A stretch of DNA of 64,000 nt. Source: Mucilaginibacter empetricola. GTDB taxonomy: Bacteria; Bacteroidota; Bacteroidia; Sphingobacteriales; Sphingobacteriaceae. Positions 8,822-16,692 of this stretch are shown piece after piece. Each line of letters starts with the position of its first letter. Position 1 is the stretch's first letter. The notes below the pieces were generated by a model. That model did no database searches. It saw nothing but the letters and a program-made list of their open reading frames with translations, and was not told where the DNA came from. The translations under genes were made by a program, and so were the position numbers. The stretch is from contig NZ_JANUBZ010000008.1 of assembly GCF_024808665.1 (NCBI RefSeq), positions 186,001 through 250,000 on the forward strand, given 5' to 3'.

Positions 8822-10300
8822 ATGCAAAAAATTCTCGTTGCCAACCGTGGCGAAATAGCCTTAAGAGTGATGCGTTCTGCCCGGGAAATGGGCATTAAAA
8901 CTGTAGCAGTGTATTCAGATGCTGATCGCAATGCCTTGCATGTGCGTTATGCCGATGAAGCGGTGAATATTGGTGAAGCGCAATCAAGTAAATCATACCT
9001 GGTGTGTTCAAAAATTATTGATGCCTGCATTAAAACGGGTGCCGACGCTATACACCCCGGTTATGGTTTTTTGAGCGAAAATGCCGCTTTTGCCCGAATG
9101 GTTAAAGAAGCTGGATTGATCCTGATTGGTCCATCACCCGAAGCCATGGAAGTAATGGGCAATAAGCTTTCGGCTAAAGCTGCAGCGCTTAAATACAATA
9201 TTCCAATGGTGCCCGGCACCGAGGAAGCCATTACGGACATTAACGAAGCTAAGCAACGTGCTATTGAAGTTGGTTTCCCTATTCTCATCAAAGCAGCGGC
9301 AGGCGGCGGTGGCAAGGGAATGCGTATTGTTGAAAGTGAAAATGTGTTTGAAGAACAGATGCAATTAGCTGTTTCAGAAGCTATATCTGCCTTTGGCGAT
9401 GGTTCGGTGTTTATTGAACGCTACGTTTCATCGCCCCGACATATTGAAATACAGGTATTGGGCGATACGCATGGTAATATCCTGCACCTGTTTGAGCGCG
9501 ATTGCTCGGTACAACGCCGCCACCAAAAAGTGATAGAAGAAGCACCGTCATCTGTTTTAACGCTGCAAATTAGAGAGCAAATGGGCAAATGTGCAGTGGA
9601 TGTGGCCCGCTCTGTTAATTATACCGGGGCAGGTACAGTCGAGTTTATAATGGACGAAAACCTGAACTTTTATTTCCTTGAAATGAATACCCGGTTACAG
9701 GTAGAGCACCCGGTAACGGAACTCATAACCGGTATTGACCTGGTAAAAGAACAAATAAAAATAGCCAGGGGAGAAGCCATCAGCTTTAAACAAGAGGAAT
9801 TAGAGATAAAAGGCCATGCTATTGAATTGCGCGTTTATGCCGAGGATCCCGACAATAGCTTTTTACCTGATATAGGTACCCTGCAAACCTACATTACCCC
9901 AAAAGGTCCGGGAGTTAGGGTTGATGACGGTTTTGAACAGGGCATGGAGATCCCTATTTATTACGACCCAATGATAGCCAAACTGGTTACCTATGGCAAA
10001 GACAGAACAGAAGCGATAGAACGTATGACCCGCGCTATTGACGAGTATAAAATTACCGGGATAACCACCACTTTGGGCTTCGGCAAATTTGTAATGCAGC
10101 ACGAGGCGTTCAAGTCGGGGAATTTTGATACACATTTTGTGAGCAAGCACTTTACCCCGGGCAGCTTAAATACCAGCAATGAAGATGAGGCTTTGATGGC
10201 TGCTCTGGTAATGGAAACGCTGTTGAGTACCAAAACAGATGCACTCAATAACAATACACCGATTGAAACTTCAAACTGGGTGAAAAATAGAAGAGGATAA
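8822..10300 (+). CDS. accC: Biotin carboxylase (AccC-type, ATP-grasp)
   Basis: The 492-residue protein begins with the canonical MQKILVANRGEIALR. It has an N-terminal biotin carboxylase domain (HPGYGFLSEN at ~78-87), an ATP-grasp core with the glycine-rich loop AAAGGGGKGMR (~158-168) and the catalytic EMNTRLQVEHPVTE motif (~288-301), and a C-terminal BC domain. The enzyme carboxylates the biotin of a carrier protein using ATP and bicarbonate, the first half-reaction of acetyl- or propionyl-CoA carboxylase. It is ~40 residues longer than classical AccC, with an extra tail (~455-492), but has no biotin domain (no MKM). No carrier or carboxyltransferase gene is adjacent, so whether it serves acetyl-CoA or another acyl-CoA is uncertain. 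Confidence 0.92.
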   Translation: MQKILVANRGEIALRVMRSAREMGIKTVAVYSDADRNALHVRYADEAVNIGEAQSSKSYLVCSKIIDACIKTGADAIHPGYGFLSENAAFARMVKEAGLILIGPSPEAMEVMGNKLSAKAAALKYNIPMVPGTEEAITDINEAKQRAIEVGFPILIKAAAGGGGKGMRIVESENVFEEQMQLAVSEAISAFGDGSVFIERYVSSPRHIEIQVLGDTHGNILHLFERDCSVQRRHQKVIEEAPSSVLTLQIREQMGKCAVDVARSVNYTGAGTVEFIMDENLNFYFLEMNTRLQVEHPVTELITGIDLVKEQIKIARGEAISFKQEELEIKGHAIELRVYAEDPDNSFLPDIGTLQTYITPKGPGVRVDDGFEQGMEIPIYYDPMIAKLVTYGKDRTEAIERMTRAIDEYKITGITTTLGFGKFVMQHEAFKSGNFDTHFVSKHFTPGSLNTSNEDEALMAALVMETLLSTKTDALNNNTPIETSNWVKNRRG

Positions 10301-10309
10301 CGTTAAGGC

Positions 10310-10765
10310 CTATTTTCGTTGTAACAGTTCATCAATAAATGCAACCTGTCCCGTATTGATTTTTATCCTTGCTTCTTCCATATCAAACCAGCCGGCTCTG
10401 TCAACTTCCGGAAAAGATTGAATTTTGCCAGATTTGGGAGGCCATTCCAGCTCAAAAAGATTGCTGACGATGTTTTCATGGTCAATATAGCCTTCCAATG
10501 CCCAGGCATAAACTTTTTTGCCGCTTTTTAGTACAACTGGGTTTAACGGAATAAAATCGCCGTCAACATTAAAACCTGTTTCTTCAAAAAACTCCCGTTT
10601 AGCGGCGGTCTGGGTATCTTCATCATCCAAAAACTCACCCTTCGGGATAGACCATGCGCCCGCATCTTTATTTTTGAAAAACGGGCCGCCGGGATGCACA
10701 AGGAAAACCTGTAGCTGAGTGTTTTTTATTCTGAATAAGAGAATTCCGGCGCTTTGTTTGGGCAT
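10310..10765 (-). CDS. NUDIX hydrolase
   Basis: This 151-residue protein has a complete Nudix box, GEFLDDEDTQTAAKREFFEETGF split over residues ~43-65 (G-x5-E-x7-R-E-x2-E-E-x-G). It is preceded by WSIPKGE, which is typical of the subgroup that handles diadenosine polyphosphates or damaged nucleotides. The N-terminal SAGILLFR strand is also standard. The enzyme would hydrolyse a nucleoside diphosphate linked to another moiety; the substrate cannot be read from sequence. It converges with the biotin carboxylase gene, 9 bp away. Confidence 0.9.
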   Translation of the reverse strand: MPKQSAGILLFRIKNTQLQVFLVHPGGPFFKNKDAGAWSIPKGEFLDDEDTQTAAKREFFEETGFNVDGDFIPLNPVVLKSGKKVYAWALEGYIDHENIVSNLFELEWPPKSGKIQSFPEVDRAGWFDMEEARIKINTGQVAFIDELLQRK

Positions 10766-10780
10766 TTTTGAGATTTAAAA

Positions 10781-10788
10781 CTAAGTTA
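10781..10788 (-). promoter_or_regulatory. Putative -7 box TAACTTAG (reverse strand) for the NUDIX gene
   Basis: The reverse complement reads TAACTTAG, identical to the -7 box of the RNA gene near 35 kb. It lies 15 bp upstream of the start codon. Confidence 0.5.
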
Positions 10789-10811
10789 ATAAAACTCATC
10801 GCTATTATGAT

Positions 10812-10819
10812 TAAATTTG
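10812..10819 (+). promoter_or_regulatory. Putative -7 box TAAATTTG for the SRPBCC gene
   Basis: An exact TAnnTTTG match 31 bp before the ATG, on the opposite strand from and 23 bp away from the NUDIX box, so the two genes would share a short divergent promoter region. Confidence 0.5.
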
Positions 10820-10850
10820 GTTTGAACGCAAAAGTTTAATATAATTTAAT

Positions 10851-11348
10851 ATGATCGACAGCAAGTGGACTAGTTTTAAAGTAACCGGCGATTACAATAC
10901 CGATATCAGAAGTTTATATGAAGCCTGGGCAACAACCGAAGGCATAGAGAAATGGTTTTTACGAAAAGCCAATTTTTATACTGTTCCCTTACGTTTGCGC
11001 GAGCAGGAAGAGTTTATATTAAAAGAAGATACCTATGAATGGTATTGGTATGGATACGACGATAATACATTTGAAAAAGGCCAGATACTGGAAGCCAACG
11101 GTACCGATTTCGTAAAGTTCACTTTCTCGGGCGGTAGCACGGTAAGTATAAGCATTTATAGCCGTAATGGCGTTTCAATAGTAGAGCTATTGCAGGAAAA
11201 CATACCAGTAGAAAGTGATCCCTCTAAAAGCCTCTTTGTTCAATGCCAAATAGGGTGGACCTTTTACCTCGCCAATCTAAAATCTGTGCTGGAAGGCGGC
11301 GTTGATCTCCGCAATAAAAAACTCGAAGTAAGCAGCAATTTTAAATAG
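10851..11348 (+). CDS. SRPBCC / AHSA1-like domain protein
   Basis: The 165-residue protein fits the START-like SRPBCC fold used by activator-of-Hsp90-ATPase-1-like proteins. It begins with a strand (WTSFKVTGDYNTDI), then LYEAWATTEGIEKWF, the usual 'A-W-x-T-x-x-x-x-x-W' helix, then alternating strands, and ends with an amphipathic helix (GWTFYLANLKSVLEGG). Such proteins bind hydrophobic ligands or act as stress-related accessory factors. No ligand can be named. It is probably monocistronic, although riboflavin synthase lies 87 bp downstream on the same strand. Confidence 0.8.
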   Translation: MIDSKWTSFKVTGDYNTDIRSLYEAWATTEGIEKWFLRKANFYTVPLRLREQEEFILKEDTYEWYWYGYDDNTFEKGQILEANGTDFVKFTFSGGSTVSISIYSRNGVSIVELLQENIPVESDPSKSLFVQCQIGWTFYLANLKSVLEGGVDLRNKKLEVSSNFK

Positions 11349-11372
11349 AATAAAAAACCTTACGCTGACAAA

Positions 11373-11424
11373 AAACTAATCGCATTTAATTAGTTTCGCT
11401 GGCGAATTAGCCCCCTTTAAAGGG
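11373..11424 (+). promoter_or_regulatory. Two palindromes in the ribE leader
   Basis: An 8-bp inverted repeat (AAACTAAT / ATTAGTTT, 11373-11380 with 11389-11396) is followed by a 12-bp palindrome CCCTTTAAAGGG (11413-11424) that ends 11 bp before the ribE start codon. The second could hide the ribosome binding region. No FMN riboswitch core is recognisable. Confidence 0.4.
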
Positions 11425-11435
11425 CAAGCATCAAT

Positions 11436-12020
11436 ATGTTTACAGGAATAATAGAAACTTTAGGAAAGGTTACTTCTTTGGTTCACGACCATGGCAACTT
11501 ACATATCACCGTTGAATCTGCTATTTCATCGGAACTGAAAATTGATCAGTCTGTAGCCCACAATGGCGTTTGTTTAACGGTAATTGCTTTGGCCGATGGT
11601 AAACATACCACCACAGCTATTGAAGAAACTTTAAATAAAACAAGCCTTGGCAACCTGAAAGAAGGCGACCTGGTTAACCTGGAACGTTGTATGCAAATGA
11701 ACGCCCGTTTGGATGGCCATATTGTACAGGGACATGTTGATCAAACAGCTGTTTGTACTGCTTTTAAAGTGCTCGACGGCAGTTGGGAGTATACCTTTGA
11801 ATATGATGCTGCAAGCGGCAATGTAACTGTCGAAAAAGGTTCCATCTGTGTAAATGGTATTAGCCTTACTGTTGTAAATTCAAAATTAAACAGCTTTTCT
11901 GTAGCTATCATACCTTATACCTTTGAACATACCAACCTGCAAAACGTGCGGGAAGGTTCCGTTGTAAACCTGGAGTTTGATATTATAGGCAAATACGTAG
12001 CGCGGTTGATGCAGCGCTAA
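11436..12020 (+). CDS. ribE: Riboflavin synthase, alpha subunit
   Basis: The 194-residue protein opens with MFTGIIETLGKV, the diagnostic N terminus of riboflavin synthase. It has two lumazine-binding repeats (~1-95 and ~96-190), each with a G-x-S/C-V-x-x-x-G-V/I-S/C-L-T-like element: SVAHNGVCLTV in the first and GSICVNGISLTV in the second. The GHVDQT motif (~99-104) marks the second domain. It dismutates two 6,7-dimethyl-8-ribityllumazine molecules into riboflavin and a pyrimidinedione. No other rib gene is nearby, as is usual when the pathway is scattered. Its stop codon overlaps the stop of the convergent TPR gene by 4 bp. Confidence 0.95.
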   Translation: MFTGIIETLGKVTSLVHDHGNLHITVESAISSELKIDQSVAHNGVCLTVIALADGKHTTTAIEETLNKTSLGNLKEGDLVNLERCMQMNARLDGHIVQGHVDQTAVCTAFKVLDGSWEYTFEYDAASGNVTVEKGSICVNGISLTVVNSKLNSFSVAIIPYTFEHTNLQNVREGSVVNLEFDIIGKYVARLMQR

Positions 12021-13165
12021 CGTGTCAGTATGGCAACTCGCGCTTTTGCATAGGTAATATATGAGTGCTGATTAGCCGGCGGGTTACTTTTGATATATTT
12101 CCTGTAATTCTGTAACGCCTTCAGCCTGTTTTTTAATTCAACATCATACATGGTTGCCAAAGCATAAAAAGTTAAAGGCAATTCTCCATACAACAAGCTT
12201 TTTTGATAAGCGTTTACCGCCTTTTTGGTTTGATGCATCTTGTCATAAGAATTGCCAATTTCGCTGTAATAGGAGCTGGCATTGGCTGAAATTGCCGCTT
12301 TAATAGCTTTTTCAAAATAAGTTATGGCCATTTTTTGATCTTTAAGGGCTTTATAACTCATGGCCATATAATAGTACGAAGTTTCGCTGGCAGTTTGATT
12401 TTGTTCGAGTATTTTAAAAGTATTGATGCTGTTAACGTATTGATTAAGATGAAAATAGGCTGTCCCCAGCATATTAACCACTATATTGATCCGATCACCT
12501 GATTTTATCAGTTTATTGCAAACTTCAACCGTTTCAGGGTATTTTGCGATGCTATAAACGGTTTGGGCCTTTGCAAATAACAGTAACAGGTTGCCAGTGT
12601 CGGCCTGCAGCGCGATATTTACAACGGTATCCGCATTATTGTATAATTTAAGGTTGATATAAAAGTTAGCCAAATCATATGCTACATCAGGTTCCGTAGG
12701 ATTAATTTTATTGGCTTTATGCAGATAGTTTGTCGCACTAGTAATGTCGCCCGCATTTTGAGACAGTGTTCCCATTTGTTTGAGTACGCTAAAATTGGTA
12801 CTGTCTTTAAGCAATATCTTTTTGTAATATTCAATAGCCTTCGCATCATTTCCCCTGCGGGCATTGATACTACCAAGGTTAAACAATGTGGTTATGTTGG
12901 TAGTGTCGGTAAGATAAATGCGCTGATAATATCCCTCAGCATCAGGCAGCCTGCCTGCCATTTGCGAGGCATAAGCCAGGCCCGATAAAATCTTAACATC
13001 ACTTACCGGCTCCGGGTATGTTTTCTTCAGATAATCCGCTGCTTCAGAAAATCGTTGCGTTTGATAATATTCCAGTAAAAGTGAATCATCGGCTTTGTTA
13101 TTGGATTGAGCAAATAATGAATGGCAAAAGCTTATCAGCAAGACTAAAAGTATACTTCTTTTCAT
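12017..13165 (-). CDS. Secreted TPR-repeat protein
   Basis: This 382-residue protein has a signal peptide (MKRSILLVLLISFCHSLFAQ) followed by at least eight tetratricopeptide repeats spanning ~30-350, with the usual A-x-x-Y and L-x-x-A-G-x spacing (e.g. YYQRIYLTDTTNITTLFNLGSI). It should sit in the periplasm or on a membrane face and mediate protein-protein contact. No catalytic domain is visible. A TAATTTAG box directly upstream would imply a leaderless mRNA. The last four bases overlap the end of ribE. Confidence 0.85.
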   Translation of the reverse strand: MKRSILLVLLISFCHSLFAQSNNKADDSLLLEYYQTQRFSEAADYLKKTYPEPVSDVKILSGLAYASQMAGRLPDAEGYYQRIYLTDTTNITTLFNLGSINARRGNDAKAIEYYKKILLKDSTNFSVLKQMGTLSQNAGDITSATNYLHKANKINPTEPDVAYDLANFYINLKLYNNADTVVNIALQADTGNLLLLFAKAQTVYSIAKYPETVEVCNKLIKSGDRINIVVNMLGTAYFHLNQYVNSINTFKILEQNQTASETSYYYMAMSYKALKDQKMAITYFEKAIKAAISANASSYYSEIGNSYDKMHQTKKAVNAYQKSLLYGELPLTFYALATMYDVELKNRLKALQNYRKYIKSNPPANQHSYITYAKARVAILTR

Positions 13166-13169
13166 TTAA

Positions 13170-13177
13170 CTAAATTA
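13170..13177 (-). promoter_or_regulatory. Possible -7 box TAATTTAG (reverse strand), very close to the start codon
   Basis: The reverse complement reads TAATTTAG and ends 4 bp before the TPR gene start. If functional, transcription would begin at or inside the start codon; a chance match is possible. Confidence 0.3.
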
Positions 13178-13258
13178 TTAGTTATAAATCAGAAATCCAA
13201 ATATTCAAACCTTTTGCAATAAGCGATGTTCCTTTTATTTACACTAAAACACAACAAA

Positions 13259-13549
13259 ATGGATAAATTAAAGAAATTCGGATTGATGGAAAAGATTGTC
13301 CATGAACTGGAAGATTTGAAAAATAGTCAGCAGGCCATTATTCAAAAATTGGCCAAAATAGAAGTTGACAATATAGAGTTAGGGGATAAGCGCCTGGAGA
13401 AAGATTTGCCCGACATGCACCAGCGCGTAGCAGATAACCTGGATACGATTGCGGCAATACTGCAAGATTTTGCTTCGCAAACAGATAAATTTAGCGATAG
13501 TAATAATATTGCCGCGTTAAAAGAGCAGGACGCGATAGCCAAACTCTAA
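13259..13549 (+). CDS. Small coiled-coil protein (hypothetical)
   Basis: The 96-residue protein (start MDKLKKFGLMEK) is highly charged and helical, with heptad-like Leu/Ile spacing through HELEDLKNSQQAIIQKL and later DNLDTIAAILQDFA. The upstream ATG at 13226 would add 11 residues of hydrophobic, poorly fitting sequence; the A-rich stretch ACACAACAAA before 13259 favours the later start. No family recognised. A strong shared terminator follows. Confidence 0.65.
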   Translation: MDKLKKFGLMEKIVHELEDLKNSQQAIIQKLAKIEVDNIELGDKRLEKDLPDMHQRVADNLDTIAAILQDFASQTDKFSDSNNIAALKEQDAIAKL

Positions 13550-13554
13550 AAAAA

Positions 13555-13591
13555 TAAAGACCTGCTAAGTTTAATCTTAGCAGGTCTTTTT
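13555..13591. terminator. Bidirectional terminator
   Basis: An 11-bp perfect stem (GACCTGCTAAG / CTTAGCAGGTC) with a 6-nt loop is flanked by A-rich and TTTTT tracts. It ends the coiled-coil gene and lies 18 bp past the end of the convergent secreted-protein gene. Confidence 0.88.
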
Positions 13592-13608
13592 ATAATATTC
13601 ATTGCAGC

Positions 13609-14610
13609 TTACTGGTACTGTATATAAATAGGTGCAGGCTTTAATTTAAGCAATTCTGCTGGTGTAAGCATGCGGTGTGGTTCATTCTTAATATCGTTTT
13701 TGTAAAACAGTTTAAAGCCTGTAAACTGTACAGGTTCTTGTTCTATAAAATAAAAATACGATCCTTTTTTCAAATCAGGACCGCCCCAACCGTCCATATC
13801 CATTACCAGTTGAGTTTCCGGACGTAACTTAATGTCTTTATAATTGGTTACCATTCTTTTGGTAAAACGGTGTATAATAAAGATTTTGGGAGGCAGGTTA
13901 TATTTATTCACTAATGATGCCAGGTATTTACTTACAAAGTTAACATCATCCGCGTCAAAGGTGCCTATCCTTTTACCAGGTATACTGCCTTCTTTCATCG
14001 AAAATTCTGGATCAATCCCTAAATGAACATCAGGCATTTTTAAATATTTTTCTAATAACGGAACTTCTTTTTGCACGGTACTAAAGCCAACCTGAAGATC
14101 TAAAAACACAATAGCATTTATAGAATGCGCCATGTGTATCACGCTGTCAATTTGTTTAAAAGGCATGCGCAGGTTATGCAGGCCATTAGCACCGGCATAA
14201 GCTTGTGCTGTAACACAGATATAATGCAAGGCTGGTTTTACCGGCGTATTAGGATCGGCTTTTTCCCATACTTTCACTTCGCCTTGTAATTTGGCTAACA
14301 TTACTTTGGGCGGATATTGACCCAGTACGCCCATGTTTTTTGAATACATGTTGCCATAGTAAGCTACCACTCGGTAAAATGGCAATATAGCACCCGGCAG
14401 GGGATAAGGTGCATTTTTTACAGGCCACCTGCTGCTTTTTCCATTAGCCAGTTTTAGTACTAATGAATCATACAGAGCGGTATCAAGTGTAGCAGCCTTA
14501 ACCGTGGTATCTTTAAATGTGCTATAATTTATTGTTTTTGCAGATGCGCCAGAATAGTTAATAAGGCCCAGGGATAATATCAAAAGGCAAACAGATGTAA
14601 TGTTTTTCAA
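13609..14610 (-). CDS. Secreted protein of unknown function, TIM-barrel-like
   Basis: The 333-residue protein has a signal peptide (cleavage likely after ASA). The mature part contains a repeating strand-helix pattern suggestive of a TIM barrel: RVVAYYGNMYS, ALHYICVTAQAY, NAIVFLDLQVG, DVHLGIDPEFS, PKIFIIHRFTK and TQLVMDMDGWGG, each ending a predicted strand with polar or acidic residues, as in glycoside hydrolase-like barrels. From memory, similar lipoproteins occur in Actinobacteria without a defined role. The acidic residues in LGIDPEF and MDMDGWG are candidate active-site residues (inference). No partner gene is evident. Confidence 0.72.
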   Translation of the reverse strand: MKNITSVCLLILSLGLINYSGASAKTINYSTFKDTTVKAATLDTALYDSLVLKLANGKSSRWPVKNAPYPLPGAILPFYRVVAYYGNMYSKNMGVLGQYPPKVMLAKLQGEVKVWEKADPNTPVKPALHYICVTAQAYAGANGLHNLRMPFKQIDSVIHMAHSINAIVFLDLQVGFSTVQKEVPLLEKYLKMPDVHLGIDPEFSMKEGSIPGKRIGTFDADDVNFVSKYLASLVNKYNLPPKIFIIHRFTKRMVTNYKDIKLRPETQLVMDMDGWGGPDLKKGSYFYFIEQEPVQFTGFKLFYKNDIKNEPHRMLTPAELLKLKPAPIYIQYQ

Positions 14611-14666
14611 GATTGATGTTTTTAAAATGATTATGCAAAGAAAACCTTTTCTCCTTAATCTTTCAC

Positions 14667-16523
14667 TTATTCAATACTTTTTCCCTTCATGGCAGTACTT
14701 ATGGCTTCATCCATTAAACGCTCGGCAAATGGGCGGGTAAACTCATTCAGTTCATCAATTGATTTATGAATTAAATCTTTATTGCCGCTGGTTAAGGCGT
14801 CTTTTAGCTTTTGTATGTATTGGGCTGTTTCGCTTATTTCGGCTATTGATAAAAAGTTGCTGTACTTTTTTATAAAATTCTCGACCGTATATACCATTTG
14901 TTCGCCTTCTGTACGTGCTTCAATCAGCATGCGCTGGGCCACGTCGTCTTTAGCGTGCGTAATGCTATCCATCAGCATTTGTTCAACCTGGTCGTCGGTT
15001 ATGCCATAGGTTGGTTTTACTTCAACTTCCTGTTTAACGCCCGAGCGCAGTTCAATAGCTTGTATCGTTAAAATACCATCGGCATTCAGCAAAAAGTTAA
15101 TATCCACTTTTGGGAAACCTGCCGGCATAGAAGGTATGCCCTTCAAATCAAACTCAGCCAGTTTACGATTTTCCTTAATCAAATCGCGCTCACCCTGGTA
15201 AACGGCAATTTTCATATTTACCTGCCCGTCAATAGAGGTAGTGTATTGCCTGCCTGCTTTGGTCGGTATTTTCGAGTTTCGTGGAATAATTACATCCATC
15301 AAACCACCCATGGTTTCAATACCTAATGATAGTGGGGTAACATCCAGCAATAAAATATCAGAACGATTACCTGCTAAAACATCAGCTTGTATAGCTGCTC
15401 CAAGGGCAACCACTTCGTCAGGATTTACTTCGTCATGCACCGGGCGCCCAAAAAACTCAGCCACCATTGTTTTAACCAAGGCAGTACGGGTTGATCCGCC
15501 AACCATAATCACTTCATTAATCTGATTGATTTCCAGTTTGGCATCTTTCAAAGCATTTTGGCAGCAGGTAATGGTTTCCTGCACTTTGGGTAATATCAGC
15601 TCATTAAACGTGTTACGATCAATAGTGCACCAGATGTCGCCTATCTTCTCATTAAAGATGCTCTGGTGCGCAAATGCTTTTTTAGCTTCTTCGGCCTTTA
15701 AACGTAATTGTTGGGCTAATTTATTATCGGCAATTAGGTCGGCTCTGTTCAGTTGGTTTTTCTCTATCCAGTAATCCACAATGGCGCTGTCAAAATCATC
15801 GCCACCTAAAAATGTATTGCCATTGGTTGACAAAACTTCAAAAATGCCGTTTTGAATCTGTAAGATAGAAACGTCAAACGTACCACCGCCTAAATCATAA
15901 ACCGCAATGGTTTTTGTTTCTTCGGGATTTAAGCCGATACCATATGCCAAACTCGCTGCGGTAGGCTCATTTACAATACGCAAAACATCCAGTCCGGCCA
16001 GTTTACCTGCATCGCGGGTTGCCTGGCGTTGTGAGTCGTTAAAATAAGCAGGGACAGTGATTACCGCACGGTTAACCGGAGTTTTTAAAGCATGTTCGGC
16101 ACGTGCCTTTAATTCTTTCAATATCAGGCCCGATAGTTCAATCGGTGTATAAAACTTGTCGCCAACTTTTATTTTTACCAGACTTTCGCTGTCATCATCA
16201 ATAACCTTGTAAGAGAAAAAGTCTTTATAATTCTCAATATCTTTATAAGACCGACCCAGCAAACGTTTTACAGAGAAAACAGTATTCTGCGGATCGGTTA
16301 TTAAATAGTCTTTAGCTTCATTACCAACAGTAATATCGCCCGTTGGGCCAAAATGTACTACCGACGGTACCAAAACACCCTTACCGGTATCATTAATTAC
16401 CTGTGGGTTTTTATCAGGGTTGATGAAAGCCACCAGGGAATTGGTAGTTCCAAGGTCAATACCTACAATTAATTCTTCCTTTTGTATAGAACCTGTTGCC
16501 AGGTTGATAGAAACTTTAGCCAT
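14667..16523 (-). CDS. hscA: Fe-S assembly chaperone HscA (Hsp70 family)
   Basis: The 618-residue Hsp70 protein has an ATPase domain with [36 protein letters not shown] and VMVGGSTR-like motifs, and a substrate-binding domain beginning around [14 protein letters not shown]. The N-terminal [17 protein letters not shown] is the form typical of Bacteroidota HscA, not DnaK. It would help transfer clusters from the scaffold IscU with HscB; neither hscB nor iscU is nearby. I chose the ATG at 16523 rather than 16544 because a TACATTTG promoter box overlaps the longer start. The C-terminal lid is shorter than in DnaK. Confidence 0.9.
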   Translation of the reverse strand: MAKVSINLATGSIQKEELIVGIDLGTTNSLVAFINPDKNPQVINDTGKGVLVPSVVHFGPTGDITVGNEAKDYLITDPQNTVFSVKRLLGRSYKDIENYKDFFSYKVIDDDSESLVKIKVGDKFYTPIELSGLILKELKARAEHALKTPVNRAVITVPAYFNDSQRQATRDAGKLAGLDVLRIVNEPTAASLAYGIGLNPEETKTIAVYDLGGGTFDVSILQIQNGIFEVLSTNGNTFLGGDDFDSAIVDYWIEKNQLNRADLIADNKLAQQLRLKAEEAKKAFAHQSIFNEKIGDIWCTIDRNTFNELILPKVQETITCCQNALKDAKLEINQINEVIMVGGSTRTALVKTMVAEFFGRPVHDEVNPDEVVALGAAIQADVLAGNRSDILLLDVTPLSLGIETMGGLMDVIIPRNSKIPTKAGRQYTTSIDGQVNMKIAVYQGERDLIKENRKLAEFDLKGIPSMPAGFPKVDINFLLNADGILTIQAIELRSGVKQEVEVKPTYGITDDQVEQMLMDSITHAKDDVAQRMLIEARTEGEQMVYTVENFIKKYSNFLSIAEISETAQYIQKLKDALTSGNKDLIHKSIDELNEFTRPFAERLMDEAISTAMKGKSIE

Positions 16524-16541
16524 GATATGTATAACAACGGG

Positions 16542-16549
16542 CAAATGTA
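16542..16549 (-). promoter_or_regulatory. Putative -7 box TACATTTG (reverse strand) for hscA
   Basis: The exact TAnnTTTG match lies 18 bp upstream of the ATG at 16523 and overlaps the alternative start at 16544, so it decides the start codon in favour of the shorter protein. Confidence 0.55.
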
Positions 16550-16692
16550 GGAAGTTTTACAAGATGCTGTGTCATTTCAGTGTTTTTGATTACCCAATTG
16601 ATCCTTAATTTTTGTAAAACGTAACCCGCACAAAATAAAATCTGCAAAATCAGGTTCAAACATTTAATAATTTGTCCTTACTTTCACACCTA

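Noticed and set aside
11349..11435. FMN riboswitch upstream of ribE
   Set aside because: The leader is too short and has none of the conserved FMN aptamer elements.
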